Source: Candidatus Viadribacter manganicus (lineage in GTDB: Bacteria; Pseudomonadota; Alphaproteobacteria; Caulobacterales; Aquidulcibacteraceae). Taken from it: 64,000 bases of DNA. Below are positions 8,872 to 18,599 of the stretch, piece after piece. The stretch covers positions 248,001 through 312,000 of the forward strand of contig NZ_CP013244.1 of the NCBI RefSeq assembly GCF_001679665.1, in the 5' to 3' direction. How positions within the stretch are numbered: the stretch's first letter is position 1; every line of letters begins with the position of its first letter. Both the position numbers and the translations under genes were made by a program. Below the pieces are notes generated by a model. The model saw only the letters and a program-made list of their open reading frames with translations, searched no databases and was not told the DNA's origin.

Positions 8872-9745
8872 ATCGCCGCTCGGCAATCGCCACCAAAAGC
8901 ACGCCGCCAATGGTCAGCGCGGCGCCGAACAGAATTTGCGGCGTGATCTGGTTGTGCAGCACGAGCGCCGCAAGCGTGAACGAGATAACCGGCGTCATCA
9001 GCAGATAAGGCGTCGTGCGTGACACCTCGTACTTTTGCACGAGCCCGAACAGAAACGCGTTCGCGACGATCGAAGAGATCAGTCCGCCAAAAATCAGTGC
9101 CGCCCATACAATCCAATGTGCATGTACAACAGCTTCAATCTGCCCACTCTCAAACAACAGTGATGCGCTTGCCATGCTCGGGACGATCGCCAGCGCGATC
9201 CAGGCTTGCGTCGACCACACATCCATTCCGCCTAAGCGACGCACCAAAACAGTGCCAAACCCGTAGGAAATTGAGGCGAGAGACACAAGAGCGAGTGCGC
9301 CGCCTTGTGCAAAGACCGCAGGATCGAAGTTCATCGAAGCCGTGCCCAAGAAGGCCACCGCCACCCCGGCCCATCGCAGTGGCGAAACACGTTCTTTGAG
9401 CAACAGCGCTGCGAACACCACTGATGCCGGCGCCCAAAGCTGCATCGCGACAACCATCGGCGCGATATCGCTCGCGAGCTTCAGCCCGGTGTATTGAATG
9501 CCAAAGTGCACCGGCCCGATGAAGGCCAGCATCGTTAGAAAGGTCGGCAAATTGCCGGCCGGCGGTTGCCGTATGAACCAGACCAAAACGACCAAAACGA
9601 ACAGGAAGCGCAGCGCCACAGTCAGCATGGGCGGCAGCGCATCAACCGCAATCTTAGCCAAGATATTGTTGACGCCCCAGATGACGGCGATCGAGAGCAA
9701 CTGGAGGAGGTCCAGCGGAGCAAAGGCGCGCGAATGGGTGGTCAC
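8855..9745 (-). CDS. EamA/DMT-superfamily transporter
   Basis: This integral membrane protein has 296 aa and about ten hydrophobic helices arranged as two five-helix EamA repeats, the usual drug/metabolite transporter architecture. Characteristic points are AVIWGVNNILAKIAVDALPP in helix 1 and the second repeat's TPVISFTLAALVLHNQITPQILFGAALTIGGVLL. Substrate cannot be told from sequence. It overlaps the SOD-like gene tail to tail. Its promoter region is shared with the divergent sulfotransferase-like gene and contains a palindrome at 9878-9895. Confidence 0.88.
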   Translation of the reverse strand: MTTHSRAFAPLDLLQLLSIAVIWGVNNILAKIAVDALPPMLTVALRFLFVLVVLVWFIRQPPAGNLPTFLTMLAFIGPVHFGIQYTGLKLASDIAPMVVAMQLWAPASVVFAALLLKERVSPLRWAGVAVAFLGTASMNFDPAVFAQGGALALVSLASISYGFGTVLVRRLGGMDVWSTQAWIALAIVPSMASASLLFESGQIEAVVHAHWIVWAALIFGGLISSIVANAFLFGLVQKYEVSRTTPYLLMTPVISFTLAALVLHNQITPQILFGAALTIGGVLLVAIAERRFKAVA

Positions 9746-9877
9746 GTCGCGCTCATAGGCGGATTCCTCTGGTAAAGCCCGCTTCGAAGGCCCGCTGCGC
9801 CGCAGCTGTCACGAGCTTCACGGCGTTGTGACCGGCATTCCCGCGCAATGCGATGAAGTGGCGGCCGAAAGCGACCA

Positions 9878-9895
9878 GTGTAACTTGCATTACAC
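9878..9895. promoter_or_regulatory. Perfect inverted repeat GTGTAA-N6-TTACAC, candidate operator
   Basis: The sequence GTGTAA CTTGCA TTACAC is a perfect 6+6 palindrome with a 6-base spacer. It lies in the 197-bp divergent gap between the EamA gene (start 9745) and the sulfotransferase-like gene (start 9943). The size and symmetry fit a dimeric repressor site. No regulator gene is adjacent, so the binding protein is unknown. Confidence 0.4.
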
Positions 9896-9942
9896 CCAGG
9901 AACGGGCGCACCACCTATGCCGAAAGTAATAGGCGGGAGCCG

Positions 9943-10992
9943 ATGCAGGCGCAGGCGACGATCGGAGCGGAAGTCGACTACGCCATTGAGGCTGCCTGGG
10001 TCCCGCACAACTACGATCCCCGCCAAGATGAGCTGACCTTTGCCTACCTCCCCAGGCAAGCTCAGCGCGCCATTCCCTTTCTCGATCCTAGATTTATCAA
10101 GCGCAGCGACGAGTCCCCCGGCATCAAAATCGCCCAGCTCCCCGAACACAAAATTCGCAAAACCGCCGGCCCGCTCCATTTCATCTTTCACACCGGCTTT
10201 TGCTGCTCGACATTGCTCACCCGCGCCCTGGACATCCCAGGCGTCTCTATGGGCCTTAAAGAGCCGGCCGTGTTGGCGAGCTTTGCAGAATATTGGTCCA
10301 ACAGCCGACGCAGCGTCGGCGCGTTCGAAGCGCTCTCAGTGGCGTTGGATTTGTTGTCGCGTCCGCTGGCGCCCGGGGAGACGCAGGTCGTCAAGCCGAG
10401 CACCAGCGTCAATCACATCATCCCGCAGATCCTGCACGCACGCCAGGATTGCAAGGCAATCCTTCTCTACTCAAGCCTCGATACATTCTTGCGCGCAATT
10501 GCGCGCCGCGGCGTCGAGGGGCGTGTCTATGCACGTCAGATGTACCGCCAATTCGCGCCGGTGAACCCACTCGAAACCGGATACAGCGATGATGATGCGA
10601 TGTTGTTTTCTGATCTGCAGATCGCAGCTCAAGCTTGGCTCATGCAGATTTCGTTTCTGGAGCAGATCACCAAACGCTTCGGGATCGGTCGGGTCCGTGT
10701 GCTCGATGCGGAAACTTTTCTATCCGATCCAGGGGGCGCCCTGACGCAAGTAGGCGCATTCTTCGATTTGGCTCTCACCCTGGATCGAGCACAACAAGTT
10801 GCCGCGAGCAGCATCTTTCGTGAGCATGCAAAAGAGCTTGGACGTTCGTTCGACGCCATAGCGCACAAGACTCAGCACGAAGAAGCTGGCGCAGCGCACC
10901 GCGAGGAACTTATGATGGCCAAGGATTGGGCGCGAGCGCTAGCAATTCGATGCGACGCGCCGCTGAAGCTCTCAGAATCAATCTTTAGCTAA
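9943..10992 (+). CDS. Sulfotransferase-like protein
   Basis: This 349-aa protein starts at an ATG preceded by GGGAG. At about residues 83-100 it reads [18 protein letters not shown], which matches the PAPS 5'-phosphosulfate-binding loop of sulfotransferases (xHTGxxxSTLL). Later a [16 protein letters not shown] segment and an [18 protein letters not shown] segment resemble the family's 3'-phosphate-binding region. The carbohydrate, lipid or protein acceptor is unknown. The first 80 residues are family-specific and resemble nothing I recognise. It overlaps the convergent LLM gene by eight bases. Confidence 0.6.
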   Translation: MQAQATIGAEVDYAIEAAWVPHNYDPRQDELTFAYLPRQAQRAIPFLDPRFIKRSDESPGIKIAQLPEHKIRKTAGPLHFIFHTGFCCSTLLTRALDIPGVSMGLKEPAVLASFAEYWSNSRRSVGAFEALSVALDLLSRPLAPGETQVVKPSTSVNHIIPQILHARQDCKAILLYSSLDTFLRAIARRGVEGRVYARQMYRQFAPVNPLETGYSDDDAMLFSDLQIAAQAWLMQISFLEQITKRFGIGRVRVLDAETFLSDPGGALTQVGAFFDLALTLDRAQQVAASSIFREHAKELGRSFDAIAHKTQHEEAGAAHREELMMAKDWARALAIRCDAPLKLSESIFS

Positions 10993-11974
10993 GCGCCATA
11001 ACCTTAGCGACGATCTCATAAGCCCGAACTCGGGCGCTATGATCATAGATGTGAGATGCAAGGATGAGCTCGTCCGCGCCAGTTCGCGCGATAAACGCTT
11101 CTATGCTGGTCTTGATCGTTGCCTGTGCGCCTATCGCTGAGCATTGCAGAACCTGCTCAAGCTGAGCACGCTCCATGTCCGTCAAACTCTCTTCGAAGGC
11201 TGGATTAGGCGGCTGCAACTTACGCGGCTCTCCACGTCGCAAACTTACGAACGCCTGCATCAATGATGTCGCGAGCAGACGTCCCTCGTCGTCCGTCGGC
11301 GCTGCAAAAATGTTGAAGCCGAGCATGACGTACGGCTTCTGCAATTGCTCCGAAGGACGAAAGGTAGATCGGTAGATCTCAACCGCGCTCATCATTTGAG
11401 CCGGCGCGAAATGCGAAGCGAACGCGAACGGCAGACCGAGCGCCGCCGCGAGCTGGGCCCCAAAAGTCGAAGACCCCAAAATCCAAAGCGGCGTATTGGA
11501 TCCCTCGCCTGGCACCGACCGCAAGCGTTGCCCAGGCTCACTTGGCCCGAGCAGCGCTTGCAGCTCCAGCACGTCTTGAGGAAAGCGATCCTCGCCGCCA
11601 ACGAGTGTGCGCCGCAAAGCGCGAGCCGTCAGGCCATCACCACCCGGAGCGCGGCCGAGCCCTAGATCAATACGTCCAGGAAAGAGCGCTTCGAGCGTAC
11701 CGAATTGTTCAGCGATGATAATCGGCGCGTGGTTCGGCAGCATGATCCCGCCAGCGCCAACACGGATCGTCTTTGTCGCCTGCGCCGCGTTCATGATCGT
11801 CAGCGCGGTCGCCGCGCTCGCAATCCCGGGCATCGCGTGGTGTTCCGCCAACCAGAAGCGATGATAGCCGAACCGCTCTGTGTGCTGCGCAAGATCGCGG
11901 CTGTTAGCCAATGCTTGTGCAACGTCACCGCCTTCAACGATCGGCGCGAGATCAAGAACTGAGAGAGGAATCAT
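10985..11974 (-). CDS. LLM-class flavin-dependent oxidoreductase
   Basis: This 329-aa protein is a luciferase-like (bacterial luciferase fold, TIM barrel) FMN-dependent monooxygenase of the YhbW/alkanal-monooxygenase-like group. Typical stretches are [62 protein letters not shown] and [24 protein letters not shown]. The substrate is not predictable. The gene follows ssb on the same strand, with a strong hairpin between them, so it is probably transcribed separately. Confidence 0.9.
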   Translation of the reverse strand: MIPLSVLDLAPIVEGGDVAQALANSRDLAQHTERFGYHRFWLAEHHAMPGIASAATALTIMNAAQATKTIRVGAGGIMLPNHAPIIIAEQFGTLEALFPGRIDLGLGRAPGGDGLTARALRRTLVGGEDRFPQDVLELQALLGPSEPGQRLRSVPGEGSNTPLWILGSSTFGAQLAAALGLPFAFASHFAPAQMMSAVEIYRSTFRPSEQLQKPYVMLGFNIFAAPTDDEGRLLATSLMQAFVSLRRGEPRKLQPPNPAFEESLTDMERAQLEQVLQCSAIGAQATIKTSIEAFIARTGADELILASHIYDHSARVRAYEIVAKVMALS

Positions 11975-11985
11975 CCAACAGATAT

Positions 11986-12007
11986 GGGCGCTCCTTTCGG
12001 AGCGCCC
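11986..12007 (-). terminator. Hairpin terminator after ssb
   Basis: A perfect 9-bp stem (GGGCGCTCC/GGAGCGCCC) with a 4-base loop lies between the ssb stop at 12035 and the LLM start at 11974. No strong T-run follows, but the position and stability suggest termination or attenuation of the ssb transcript. Confidence 0.6.
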
Positions 12008-12034
12008 AACCCATCACACACCCATTGTTCTTGT

Positions 12035-12514
12035 TTAGAACGGGATCTCGTCGTCGAGATCTTGATTGAAGCTCTCGCGCGGGCCGTCGCTGACGCGCTT
12101 CTTGCCACTCGATGAACCGAAGCTTTCGCCCGGACCATCATCGTACGAGCGGCCACCGCCATCACCCTTGCCGCCAAGCATCGTGAGTTCGCCGCGATAC
12201 TTCTGCAGCACAACCTCAGTCGTGTACTTCTCGACGCCGTTCTGTTCGTACTTGCGCGTCTGCAGCGAGCCTTCGATGTAAACCGTCGAGCCCTTCTTCA
12301 GATATTGCTCGGCCACCTTGGCGATGTTCTCGTTGAAGATCACAACGCGGTGCCATTCGGTCTTTTCCTTGCGCTCACCACTCTGCTTGTCGCGCCACGT
12401 CTCAGACGTCGCGATCGAGAGGTTCACCACCGGATCGCCGTTGTTCAAACGGCGGATTTCCGGGTCCTTGCCCAAATTGCCTACCAAAGTGACTTTGTTG
12501 ACGCTGCCAGCCAT
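12035..12514 (-). CDS. ssb: Single-stranded DNA-binding protein
   Basis: SSB coats single-stranded DNA in replication and repair. The 159-aa protein has the OB-fold opening [20 protein letters not shown], the [15 protein letters not shown] and [12 protein letters not shown] strands, a Gly/Ser-rich linker, and the acidic interaction tip DDEIPF that recruits partner proteins. A near-perfect AGGAGGT ribosome site precedes the start. A consensus SOS box lies 70 bp upstream, so induction after DNA damage is likely. Confidence 0.98.
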   Translation of the reverse strand: MAGSVNKVTLVGNLGKDPEIRRLNNGDPVVNLSIATSETWRDKQSGERKEKTEWHRVVIFNENIAKVAEQYLKKGSTVYIEGSLQTRKYEQNGVEKYTTEVVLQKYRGELTMLGGKGDGGGRSYDDGPGESFGSSSGKKRVSDGPRESFNQDLDDEIPF

Positions 12515-12583
12515 CGCCGACCTCCTGTTTCCTTCGCTTTACTCGATGGTGAGGCATCCGCCGGCGTAAGGGTCCGGACAAAT

Positions 12584-12598
12584 GTTCTCTCTATGTTC
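12584..12598. promoter_or_regulatory. SOS (LexA) box upstream of ssb
   Basis: GTTC-TCTCTAT-GTTC exactly matches the direct-repeat GTTC-N7-GTTC operator known for alphaproteobacterial LexA. It sits 70 bp upstream of the ssb start, in the divergent region shared with ygiD-uvrA. Confidence 0.82.
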
Positions 12599-12718
12599 TA
12601 TACGCCGACTCGCCCAATAGGTAAAGGCTCATTAACTGATCGAACCGGTAAGGCGAGCCCGCCGCATCCGAAACTACCCGCCCTTCACATGAGCCCCCAA
12701 GACTGCAGCCAAAATATC

Positions 12719-12733
12719 GTTCGCTAATTGTTC
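12719..12733. promoter_or_regulatory. SOS (LexA) box upstream of ygiD-uvrA
   Basis: GTTC-GCTAATT-GTTC is a second exact match to the alphaproteobacterial SOS operator. It lies about 72 bp upstream of the ygiD start and directly abuts the putative -35 element of that promoter, where bound LexA would block RNA polymerase. Confidence 0.82.
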
Positions 12734-12761
12734 TTGATGTGCCCGCGACTCCAGCTACTAA
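12734..12761 (+). promoter_or_regulatory. Putative sigma-70 promoter for ygiD-uvrA
   Basis: TTGATG (12734-12739) and TACTAA (12756-12761) are separated by 16 bp, an acceptable -35/-10 pair, immediately downstream of the SOS box at 12719-12733. This is a pattern match only. Confidence 0.45.
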
Positions 12762-12804
12762 ATATGGTGTCCGCCGGGCTCCTGGCGGTCCCCGAGAAAG
12801 AGCA

Positions 12805-13584
12805 ATGACCAACAGAGCGCCCGCCCTGTTCGTCGGCCATGGTTCGCCGATGAACGCGATCGAAGACACGCCCTCGTCCCGCGGCTGGGCCGACATCGCC
12901 AAGCGCTTCCCCCAACCGAACGCCATCGTGATGATCTCGGCCCATTGGGTCACCGAAGGCGTGAAGATCACCTCGACCGCAAACCCGCGCACGATCCACG
13001 ATTTCGGCCGCGGCTTTCCAAAAGCCTTGTTCGAGGTCCAATACCCCGCACCCGGCGATCCCGATCTTGCGCGCGCCATCGCCGAAAAGCTGACAGCCTT
13101 CGGCGCCGAACTCGACGATACTTGGGGCCTCGATCACGGCGCGTGGAGCGTCGTGAAGCACATGTATCCGGATGCCGACGTGCCGATCGTTCAAGTTAGC
13201 CTCGACATTCGCCGCCCAGCCTCAGAGCATTACGCCATTGCGCAGGCCCTCGCCGATCTCCGCGACGACAACATCCTCGTCATCGGCTCAGGCAATATCG
13301 TGCACAATCTGCCTGCCTTCTTCCGCGCGCCCTCGCCTGATCCGCAAGCCTGGGTCGCAACGTATGACAAGCTGATCGTCTCCGGCGTCGCCAACGATCA
13401 CACCAAGGTCGTCAACTACACCGCACAACCCGATGCCGCGATCGCCGCGCCAGATTGGGAACATTTCATGCCGGTGGTTTACGCGCTTGGTGCGCGACAC
13501 GACGGCGAAACGCCCTACTTCTTCAATCGCCACTACTATCCCGGAATCTCGATGACCGCTTTCGCGTATGGCTTGCCGCAATGA
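12805..13584 (+). CDS. ygiD: LigB-family extradiol dioxygenase (4,5-DOPA dioxygenase-like)
   Basis: This 259-aa protein belongs to the class III extradiol ring-cleavage dioxygenases of the YgiD/DODA type, which open catechol rings between carbons 4 and 5. Metal-ligand candidates are H12 (FVGHGSPM), H47 (MISAHW) and a His in the C-terminal half (IVHN or WEHF). The [17 protein letters not shown] block is also typical. The ATG at 12805 follows GAGAAAGAG. Its stop overlaps the uvrA start by four bases (ATGA), so it is translationally coupled to uvrA and lies behind an SOS box. Natural substrate unknown. Confidence 0.9.
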   Translation: MTNRAPALFVGHGSPMNAIEDTPSSRGWADIAKRFPQPNAIVMISAHWVTEGVKITSTANPRTIHDFGRGFPKALFEVQYPAPGDPDLARAIAEKLTAFGAELDDTWGLDHGAWSVVKHMYPDADVPIVQVSLDIRRPASEHYAIAQALADLRDDNILVIGSGNIVHNLPAFFRAPSPDPQAWVATYDKLIVSGVANDHTKVVNYTAQPDAAIAAPDWEHFMPVVYALGARHDGETPYFFNRHYYPGISMTAFAYGLPQ

Positions 13585-16565
13585 AGGACGGCCTGACCCA
13601 TATCCGCATCCGCGGCGCCCGCGAGCACAATCTCAAGGGCGTAAACGTCGATATCCCTCGCAACGAGCTGGTCGTGATCACCGGCCTTAGCGGCAGTGGC
13701 AAATCCTCACTCGCGTTCGACACGATCTACGCCGAAGGCCAGCGCCGTTACGTGGAGTCTCTTTCTGCCTACGCGCGTCAGTTCCTAGAGCTGATGCAAA
13801 AGCCTGACGTAGACTCCATCGAAGGTCTCTCGCCTGCAATTTCGATCGAGCAGAAAACCACTTCACGCAATCCGCGTTCGACTGTCGGCACCGTCACCGA
13901 AATCTACGATTACATGCGCCTGCTTTGGGCGCGCGTCGGCATTCCATATTCACCCGCGACCGGCCAACCGATCGCGGCGATGCAAGTCAGCGAAATGGTC
14001 GATCGGATCATGGCGCTGAAGGAAGGCACGCGCTTGTACTTGCTCGCGCCGGTCGTGCGCGACCGCAAGGGCGAATACAAAAAGGAAATGGCTGAGTACC
14101 TGAAGAAGGGCTACCAGCGCGCCAAGATCGACGGCGAGTTCTACGAACTCAGCGAACCGCCGACGCTCGACAAAAAGTTCAAGCACGACATCGACATTGT
14201 CGTTGATCGCATCGCGGTCAAAGCCGGCATCGAAACTCGCCTCGCGGACTCACTTGAGCAAGCGCTGAAACTCGCCGAAGGCATCGCCTTCGCCGAGATC
14301 GCCACAAGCGCGTCCGAAGACGCCACCGGCAAAGCCACGCTGAAGAATAAAGCCGCCAAGCCGGAGCGCCTGATCTTCAGTCAGAAATTTGCCTGCCCTG
14401 TTTCGGGCTTCACGATCCCAGAAATCGAGCCGCGCCTCTTCTCGTTCAACAATCCCGCGGGCGCATGTCCCGCTTGCGACGGCTTGGGCGTCCAACTCAA
14501 GTTCGACGCCGACATGGTCGTCCCTGACCACGACAAGACGCTGAAAGAAGGCGCGGTGGCGCCTTGGGCGAAAGGGCCTTCACCACTTTACGCGCAGACA
14601 CTCGAAGCTCTAGCCAAACACTACAAGGCAAAGATCACGGCGCCCTGGAAAGAACTCCCGAAAGAGCTCCGCGCAGCGATCCTTCACGGCACCAAGGATC
14701 CTATCAAATTTGTCTACGACGATGGCGTGCGCCGCTACGAGACTACAAAGAATTTCGAAGGCGTGCTCCCGAACCTCGAACGCCGCTGGAAGGAAACCGA
14801 TTCTGCCTGGGTCCGTGAAGACCTCGAAAAATATCAGAGCGAAGCGCCGTGCCCGGTGTGCGAAGGCAAGCGGCTAAAGCCGGAGGCTCTCGCTGTTAAA
14901 GTCGCGATGACCGATATCGCGACGGCGTCGACCATGTCGATCCGCAACGCACGCGATTGGTTTGCAGCGCTCAATGATCAGCTCACGCCCAAGCAGAAAG
15001 AGATCGCGGTCCGCATCTTGAAGGAGATCAACGATCGCCTTCGCTTCCTGGTGGACGTCGGACTCGATTATTTGTCCCTAGGCCGCTCATCCGGCACACT
15101 CAGCGGTGGCGAAAGCCAGCGCATTCGGCTCGCATCACAGATTGGCTCTGGCCTCACCGGCGTTCTTTACGTGCTGGACGAACCCAGCATCGGCCTGCAC
15201 CAGCGCGACAACACACGCCTCCTCGAAACACTCGTCCGTCTCCGCGACCTTGGCAATTCTGTCCTGGTCGTTGAGCATGACGAGGAAGCCATTCTCACCG
15301 CCGATCACGTCATTGATATGGGCCCTGCCGCCGGCATTCACGGCGGCACGATCATCGCCGAAGGCACGCCGGAGCAGATTCAGAAAAACAAAAACTCGAT
15401 CACTGGCGATTATCTCACGGGCCGGCGCGAGATCGCCATTCCGGAGAAGCGGCGCTGGGTCAATAAAAAGAGGATGATCGGCGTACGCGGTGCGCGCGGG
15501 AACAATCTTCAGAACGTCGACGCCGACATCCCGCTTGGCACGTTTACGTGTGTCACGGGCGTTAGCGGCGGCGGCAAATCCACGCTCGTGATCGAGACAA
15601 TATACAAAGCCGTTGCTAGAAACTGGCATGGCGCGGGCGATGTGCCCGCCGAACACGATAAGATCGAAGGTCTCGAGCACATCGATAAGATCATCGACAT
15701 CGATCAATCGCCGATCGGCCGCACACCGCGTTCAAATCCAGCGACCTATACTGGCGCGTTCACGCCAATCCGCGATTGGTACGCTGGGCTCCCTGAATCC
15801 AAAGCCCGCGGTTACGGCCCAGGCCGCTTCTCCTTCAACGTCAAAGGCGGCCGCTGCGAAGCGTGCCAAGGCGATGGCGTCATCAAGATCGAGATGCACT
15901 TCCTGCCGGACGTCTACGTCACGTGCGATACATGCAAGGGAAAGCGCTACAATCGCGAGACGCTGGAGATACTCTACAAAGGCAAGTCGATCTCCGACGT
16001 GCTCGACATGACTGTTGAGGAAGGCGCCAACCTTTTCAACGCAGTGCCAAGCATTCGCGACAAGCTCGAAACTCTAAAGCGCGTCGGCCTCGGCTACGTG
16101 CATATCGGCCAACAAGCGACGACCCTTTCGGGCGGTGAAGCACAACGCGTGAAGCTGTCGAAAGAACTGTCCAAACGCGCCACTGGCCGCACACTTTATA
16201 TTCTCGACGAGCCAACCACCGGACTTCACTTCCAGGACACCAAGAAGCTCTTGGAGGTGCTCCACGAACTCGTCGACAATGGCAACACCGTGCTCGTGAT
16301 CGAACACAATCTCGATGTCATCAAAACCGCTGATTGGGTCCTGGATCTCGGACCGGAAGGTGGCGACGGTGGCGGGAAAATGGTAGCTGTCGGGACGCCG
16401 GAAGACGTCGCCAAGGTCAAAGCCAGCCACACTGGCCGCTATCTCGCCGAAACGCTCAAGCGCCACACAGAGCGCAACACGGCGCAAAAGCCCAAACAGA
16501 AGGCCGCTGCCGCCGAAGTCCCCGCACAGAGAGCCACCAAGAAGAAGAAATCAGCATCGGGCTGA
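13581..16565 (+). CDS. uvrA: Excinuclease ABC subunit A
   Basis: UvrA is the damage-recognition ATPase of nucleotide excision repair, loading UvrB onto lesions. The 994-aa protein has two ABC modules with Walker A motifs GLSGSGKSS (near residue 35) and GVSGGGKST (near residue 660), ABC signatures LSGGESQRI and LSGGEAQRV, and zinc-finger cysteines ([18 protein letters not shown] with CDTCKGKRY). I start it at 13581, where ATG overlaps the ygiD stop; earlier in-frame starts lie inside ygiD. The last 30 residues form a basic Lys/Ala-rich tail. Transcription probably comes from the SOS-controlled promoter before ygiD. Confidence 0.98.
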   Translation: MKDGLTHIRIRGAREHNLKGVNVDIPRNELVVITGLSGSGKSSLAFDTIYAEGQRRYVESLSAYARQFLELMQKPDVDSIEGLSPAISIEQKTTSRNPRSTVGTVTEIYDYMRLLWARVGIPYSPATGQPIAAMQVSEMVDRIMALKEGTRLYLLAPVVRDRKGEYKKEMAEYLKKGYQRAKIDGEFYELSEPPTLDKKFKHDIDIVVDRIAVKAGIETRLADSLEQALKLAEGIAFAEIATSASEDATGKATLKNKAAKPERLIFSQKFACPVSGFTIPEIEPRLFSFNNPAGACPACDGLGVQLKFDADMVVPDHDKTLKEGAVAPWAKGPSPLYAQTLEALAKHYKAKITAPWKELPKELRAAILHGTKDPIKFVYDDGVRRYETTKNFEGVLPNLERRWKETDSAWVREDLEKYQSEAPCPVCEGKRLKPEALAVKVAMTDIATASTMSIRNARDWFAALNDQLTPKQKEIAVRILKEINDRLRFLVDVGLDYLSLGRSSGTLSGGESQRIRLASQIGSGLTGVLYVLDEPSIGLHQRDNTRLLETLVRLRDLGNSVLVVEHDEEAILTADHVIDMGPAAGIHGGTIIAEGTPEQIQKNKNSITGDYLTGRREIAIPEKRRWVNKKRMIGVRGARGNNLQNVDADIPLGTFTCVTGVSGGGKSTLVIETIYKAVARNWHGAGDVPAEHDKIEGLEHIDKIIDIDQSPIGRTPRSNPATYTGAFTPIRDWYAGLPESKARGYGPGRFSFNVKGGRCEACQGDGVIKIEMHFLPDVYVTCDTCKGKRYNRETLEILYKGKSISDVLDMTVEEGANLFNAVPSIRDKLETLKRVGLGYVHIGQQATTLSGGEAQRVKLSKELSKRATGRTLYILDEPTTGLHFQDTKKLLEVLHELVDNGNTVLVIEHNLDVIKTADWVLDLGPEGGDGGGKMVAVGTPEDVAKVKASHTGRYLAETLKRHTERNTAQKPKQKAAAAEVPAQRATKKKKSASG

Positions 16566-16582
16566 CGATCCTAAGATGCGGC

Positions 16583-17557
16583 TTAAGTCTCGTCAGCAAT
16601 AAACGAGATCTTGCCGTCTTCTTGTGCGGCGAGCGCAGCACGCGCGTTAATGCCGTAGCTCATCACTGCCCAAATCAGCCACAGCAGGGCGTTGACCGCC
16701 AAACCGATGGCCATAATGCTCATTCCGGCAACGGAGAAGGTGCGCGCGAAGATGGCGCTCGCTTCTTCGGAATTAGGCTGAGGCCAGGTCTGGAAGATGT
16801 GCTGCCAGTCCCCCTGATATTGCAGCAAGAACGAAGCCGCGTACGACACCCCAAAGAGCAACACGAACGGCAAGGTCCAGACCGCGAAAGCACCAAAGAG
16901 TTGCCAGAACCGTCCGCGCGTCACTTCCCACGCCTCGAAGAACGAAAACCGGTTGCGCAACACCGATGTCGCTGCTGCGGGACCAAAGCGGATACCCAGA
17001 AAAATCAGCGGCGCGTATTGGAGCAACGTCAGCGGCAGCTGCACCGTCAGCTGCCAGTGCATCATGTTCTCTGGCGACGGATTGCTCATCATCGAACCCA
17101 TCGTCATGAACATGACCGGGATCATCAGCATCGACATCGCCATGGCGATGACAATCTGCACCAGCAGCCAGCACCAATAGACACCCCAAACGCGCCAGAC
17201 GTCCTTATTGATAGTAATGCCAAACAATCCCGGCGCCTCGCCTCTTATCATCCAGCGCAAACACGCCGCCTCATAAGCCGCGATCAAAATGTAGATCGGG
17301 AAAAGGAATAGAAAGATCGACCCGAAGAGCCCGAAAAATTGGCCGACGAATTGGAGTGACTGCTCTTCGCTCATTAACTCGCCTTGAGCGGATTGCGTGA
17401 ATGTGGTCGCGAACCCACTCAATAATTGCCAGTTCAACGCGACGAAGGCGCCAATAACGAGCGAAATCAGCACGAGAAACACAATCGTCGCCGGCAAAAG
17501 GACGATGCGGTCCCGTCGCTTCAGCGTGAAAAATGCGGCGCCTAAAGGCTCAGCCAT
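16583..17557 (-). CDS. Polytopic membrane protein of unknown function, tandem paralogue 1
   Basis: This 324-aa protein has about six hydrophobic segments. It shares its start (MAEPLxAxFFxxxxR), a central RFGPAAATSV...FSFFEAWEVTRGRFWQLFGAF block and the end INARAALAAQEDGKI with the next gene upstream, so the two arose by tandem duplication. I do not recognise the family and assign no function. The central motif, a basic and aromatic segment preceding a helix, is the best-conserved part and may be the functional core. It ends 18 bp from the convergent uvrA stop. Confidence 0.75.
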   Translation of the reverse strand: MAEPLGAAFFTLKRRDRIVLLPATIVFLVLISLVIGAFVALNWQLLSGFATTFTQSAQGELMSEEQSLQFVGQFFGLFGSIFLFLFPIYILIAAYEAACLRWMIRGEAPGLFGITINKDVWRVWGVYWCWLLVQIVIAMAMSMLMIPVMFMTMGSMMSNPSPENMMHWQLTVQLPLTLLQYAPLIFLGIRFGPAAATSVLRNRFSFFEAWEVTRGRFWQLFGAFAVWTLPFVLLFGVSYAASFLLQYQGDWQHIFQTWPQPNSEEASAIFARTFSVAGMSIMAIGLAVNALLWLIWAVMSYGINARAALAAQEDGKISFIADET

Positions 17558-17572
17558 GATCCAATGCTCCCC

Positions 17573-18550
17573 TCAAGGCGTCGGCGCGATCTTGCCTTCT
17601 TCGAGCGCAGCCTGCGCCGCACGCGCATTTACACCGTACATACCGATGTAGAACGACACGCCGACCAGAGTACCGAGAACCTGCAGCACGCCAAGAACCA
17701 CCCAATTTTGCGGATTGGAGAGGGATTGGATGTACGATTGCACAATCGCGACCATCGTCTCGCTGAAGCGCGTTGCGTCTCCGCCAGCAGCCACAAGGTC
17801 AGGCGCCGCTGGTCCGAGCACAGCAGCGAAGAACACTGCGACGAACGCGATCGATGCAATGAAATAGAAGAGGTAGAGCACAAAGAACGAGCCCAGGAGA
17901 GACAGGAAACGACCCTTCGTTACTGTCCATGCTTCGAAGAAGGCAAACTTACGTCGCGCGACGCTGGTCGCCGCCGCGGGCGCAAATCGCACTGCGAAAT
18001 AGATCATGGTGGCGTATTGGATCACATACACGGCGGGCAAGGCAGTTGCGGTTGCGGCCGCGTTGCCGCCACTGCTGACCGCCAACACGCCTATCACCAC
18101 CGCCATCAAAACACTCATCACGATTGAAAACGCGATGTTGAGGAGAAACCAAATCCAATAGCTTGACCACACGCGCCAAGTCGGCGCGCCCAGCGAAAGA
18201 CCCATGAAGCCTTTCGTTTCGCCGTGAACCATCCACCTCAGTGCGCCCGCCTCAAACGCTGCGCAGAGAATGTAAAAAGGAAACATCCAGAGAAGCATGC
18301 CGCCAATCAGGCTGAAAAAGCCCGGCGGAATTCCGGCACTCTCGATCGCAGAGGTATCGTTGGTCGCCGCCGCGCCGAGAATTTGGCCGTACCACTCAAC
18401 CACCGGGCCGATGCTCGTCCAGAACAGCGCAGCAAATGCTCCACACAGCACAATCGCTGCGACGATAAACGCCAAAGTGAGGCGCAACAGGACCCCACTT
18501 TGCTCGCGCTTGCGGAAGGCAAAAAACGTCGCGTGAAGCGGCTCAGCCAT
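17573..18550 (-). CDS. Polytopic membrane protein of unknown function, tandem paralogue 2
   Basis: This 325-aa protein is the paralogue of the gene at 16583-17557: same length, same start (MAEPLHATFFAFRKRE), the matching block RFAPAAATSV...FAFFEAWTVTKGRFLSLLGSF, and the end VNARAAQAALEEGKI. About six membrane helices are expected. The two genes are 15 bp apart and surely cotranscribed, this one first. Divergence outside the motifs is large, so the duplication is old. Function unknown. Confidence 0.75.
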   Translation of the reverse strand: MAEPLHATFFAFRKREQSGVLLRLTLAFIVAAIVLCGAFAALFWTSIGPVVEWYGQILGAAATNDTSAIESAGIPPGFFSLIGGMLLWMFPFYILCAAFEAGALRWMVHGETKGFMGLSLGAPTWRVWSSYWIWFLLNIAFSIVMSVLMAVVIGVLAVSSGGNAAATATALPAVYVIQYATMIYFAVRFAPAAATSVARRKFAFFEAWTVTKGRFLSLLGSFFVLYLFYFIASIAFVAVFFAAVLGPAAPDLVAAGGDATRFSETMVAIVQSYIQSLSNPQNWVVLGVLQVLGTLVGVSFYIGMYGVNARAAQAALEEGKIAPTP

Positions 18551-18599
18551 GTCAGTCCCCCGTTCTGCCCAGGAAGCATGGCGCGGCGTGATGACAAGA

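Noticed and set aside
9742..10191. 149-codon minus-strand frame opposite the sulfotransferase-like gene
   Set aside because: It overlaps a better-supported gene with a ribosome site and a PAPS-loop motif, and has no recognisable pattern.
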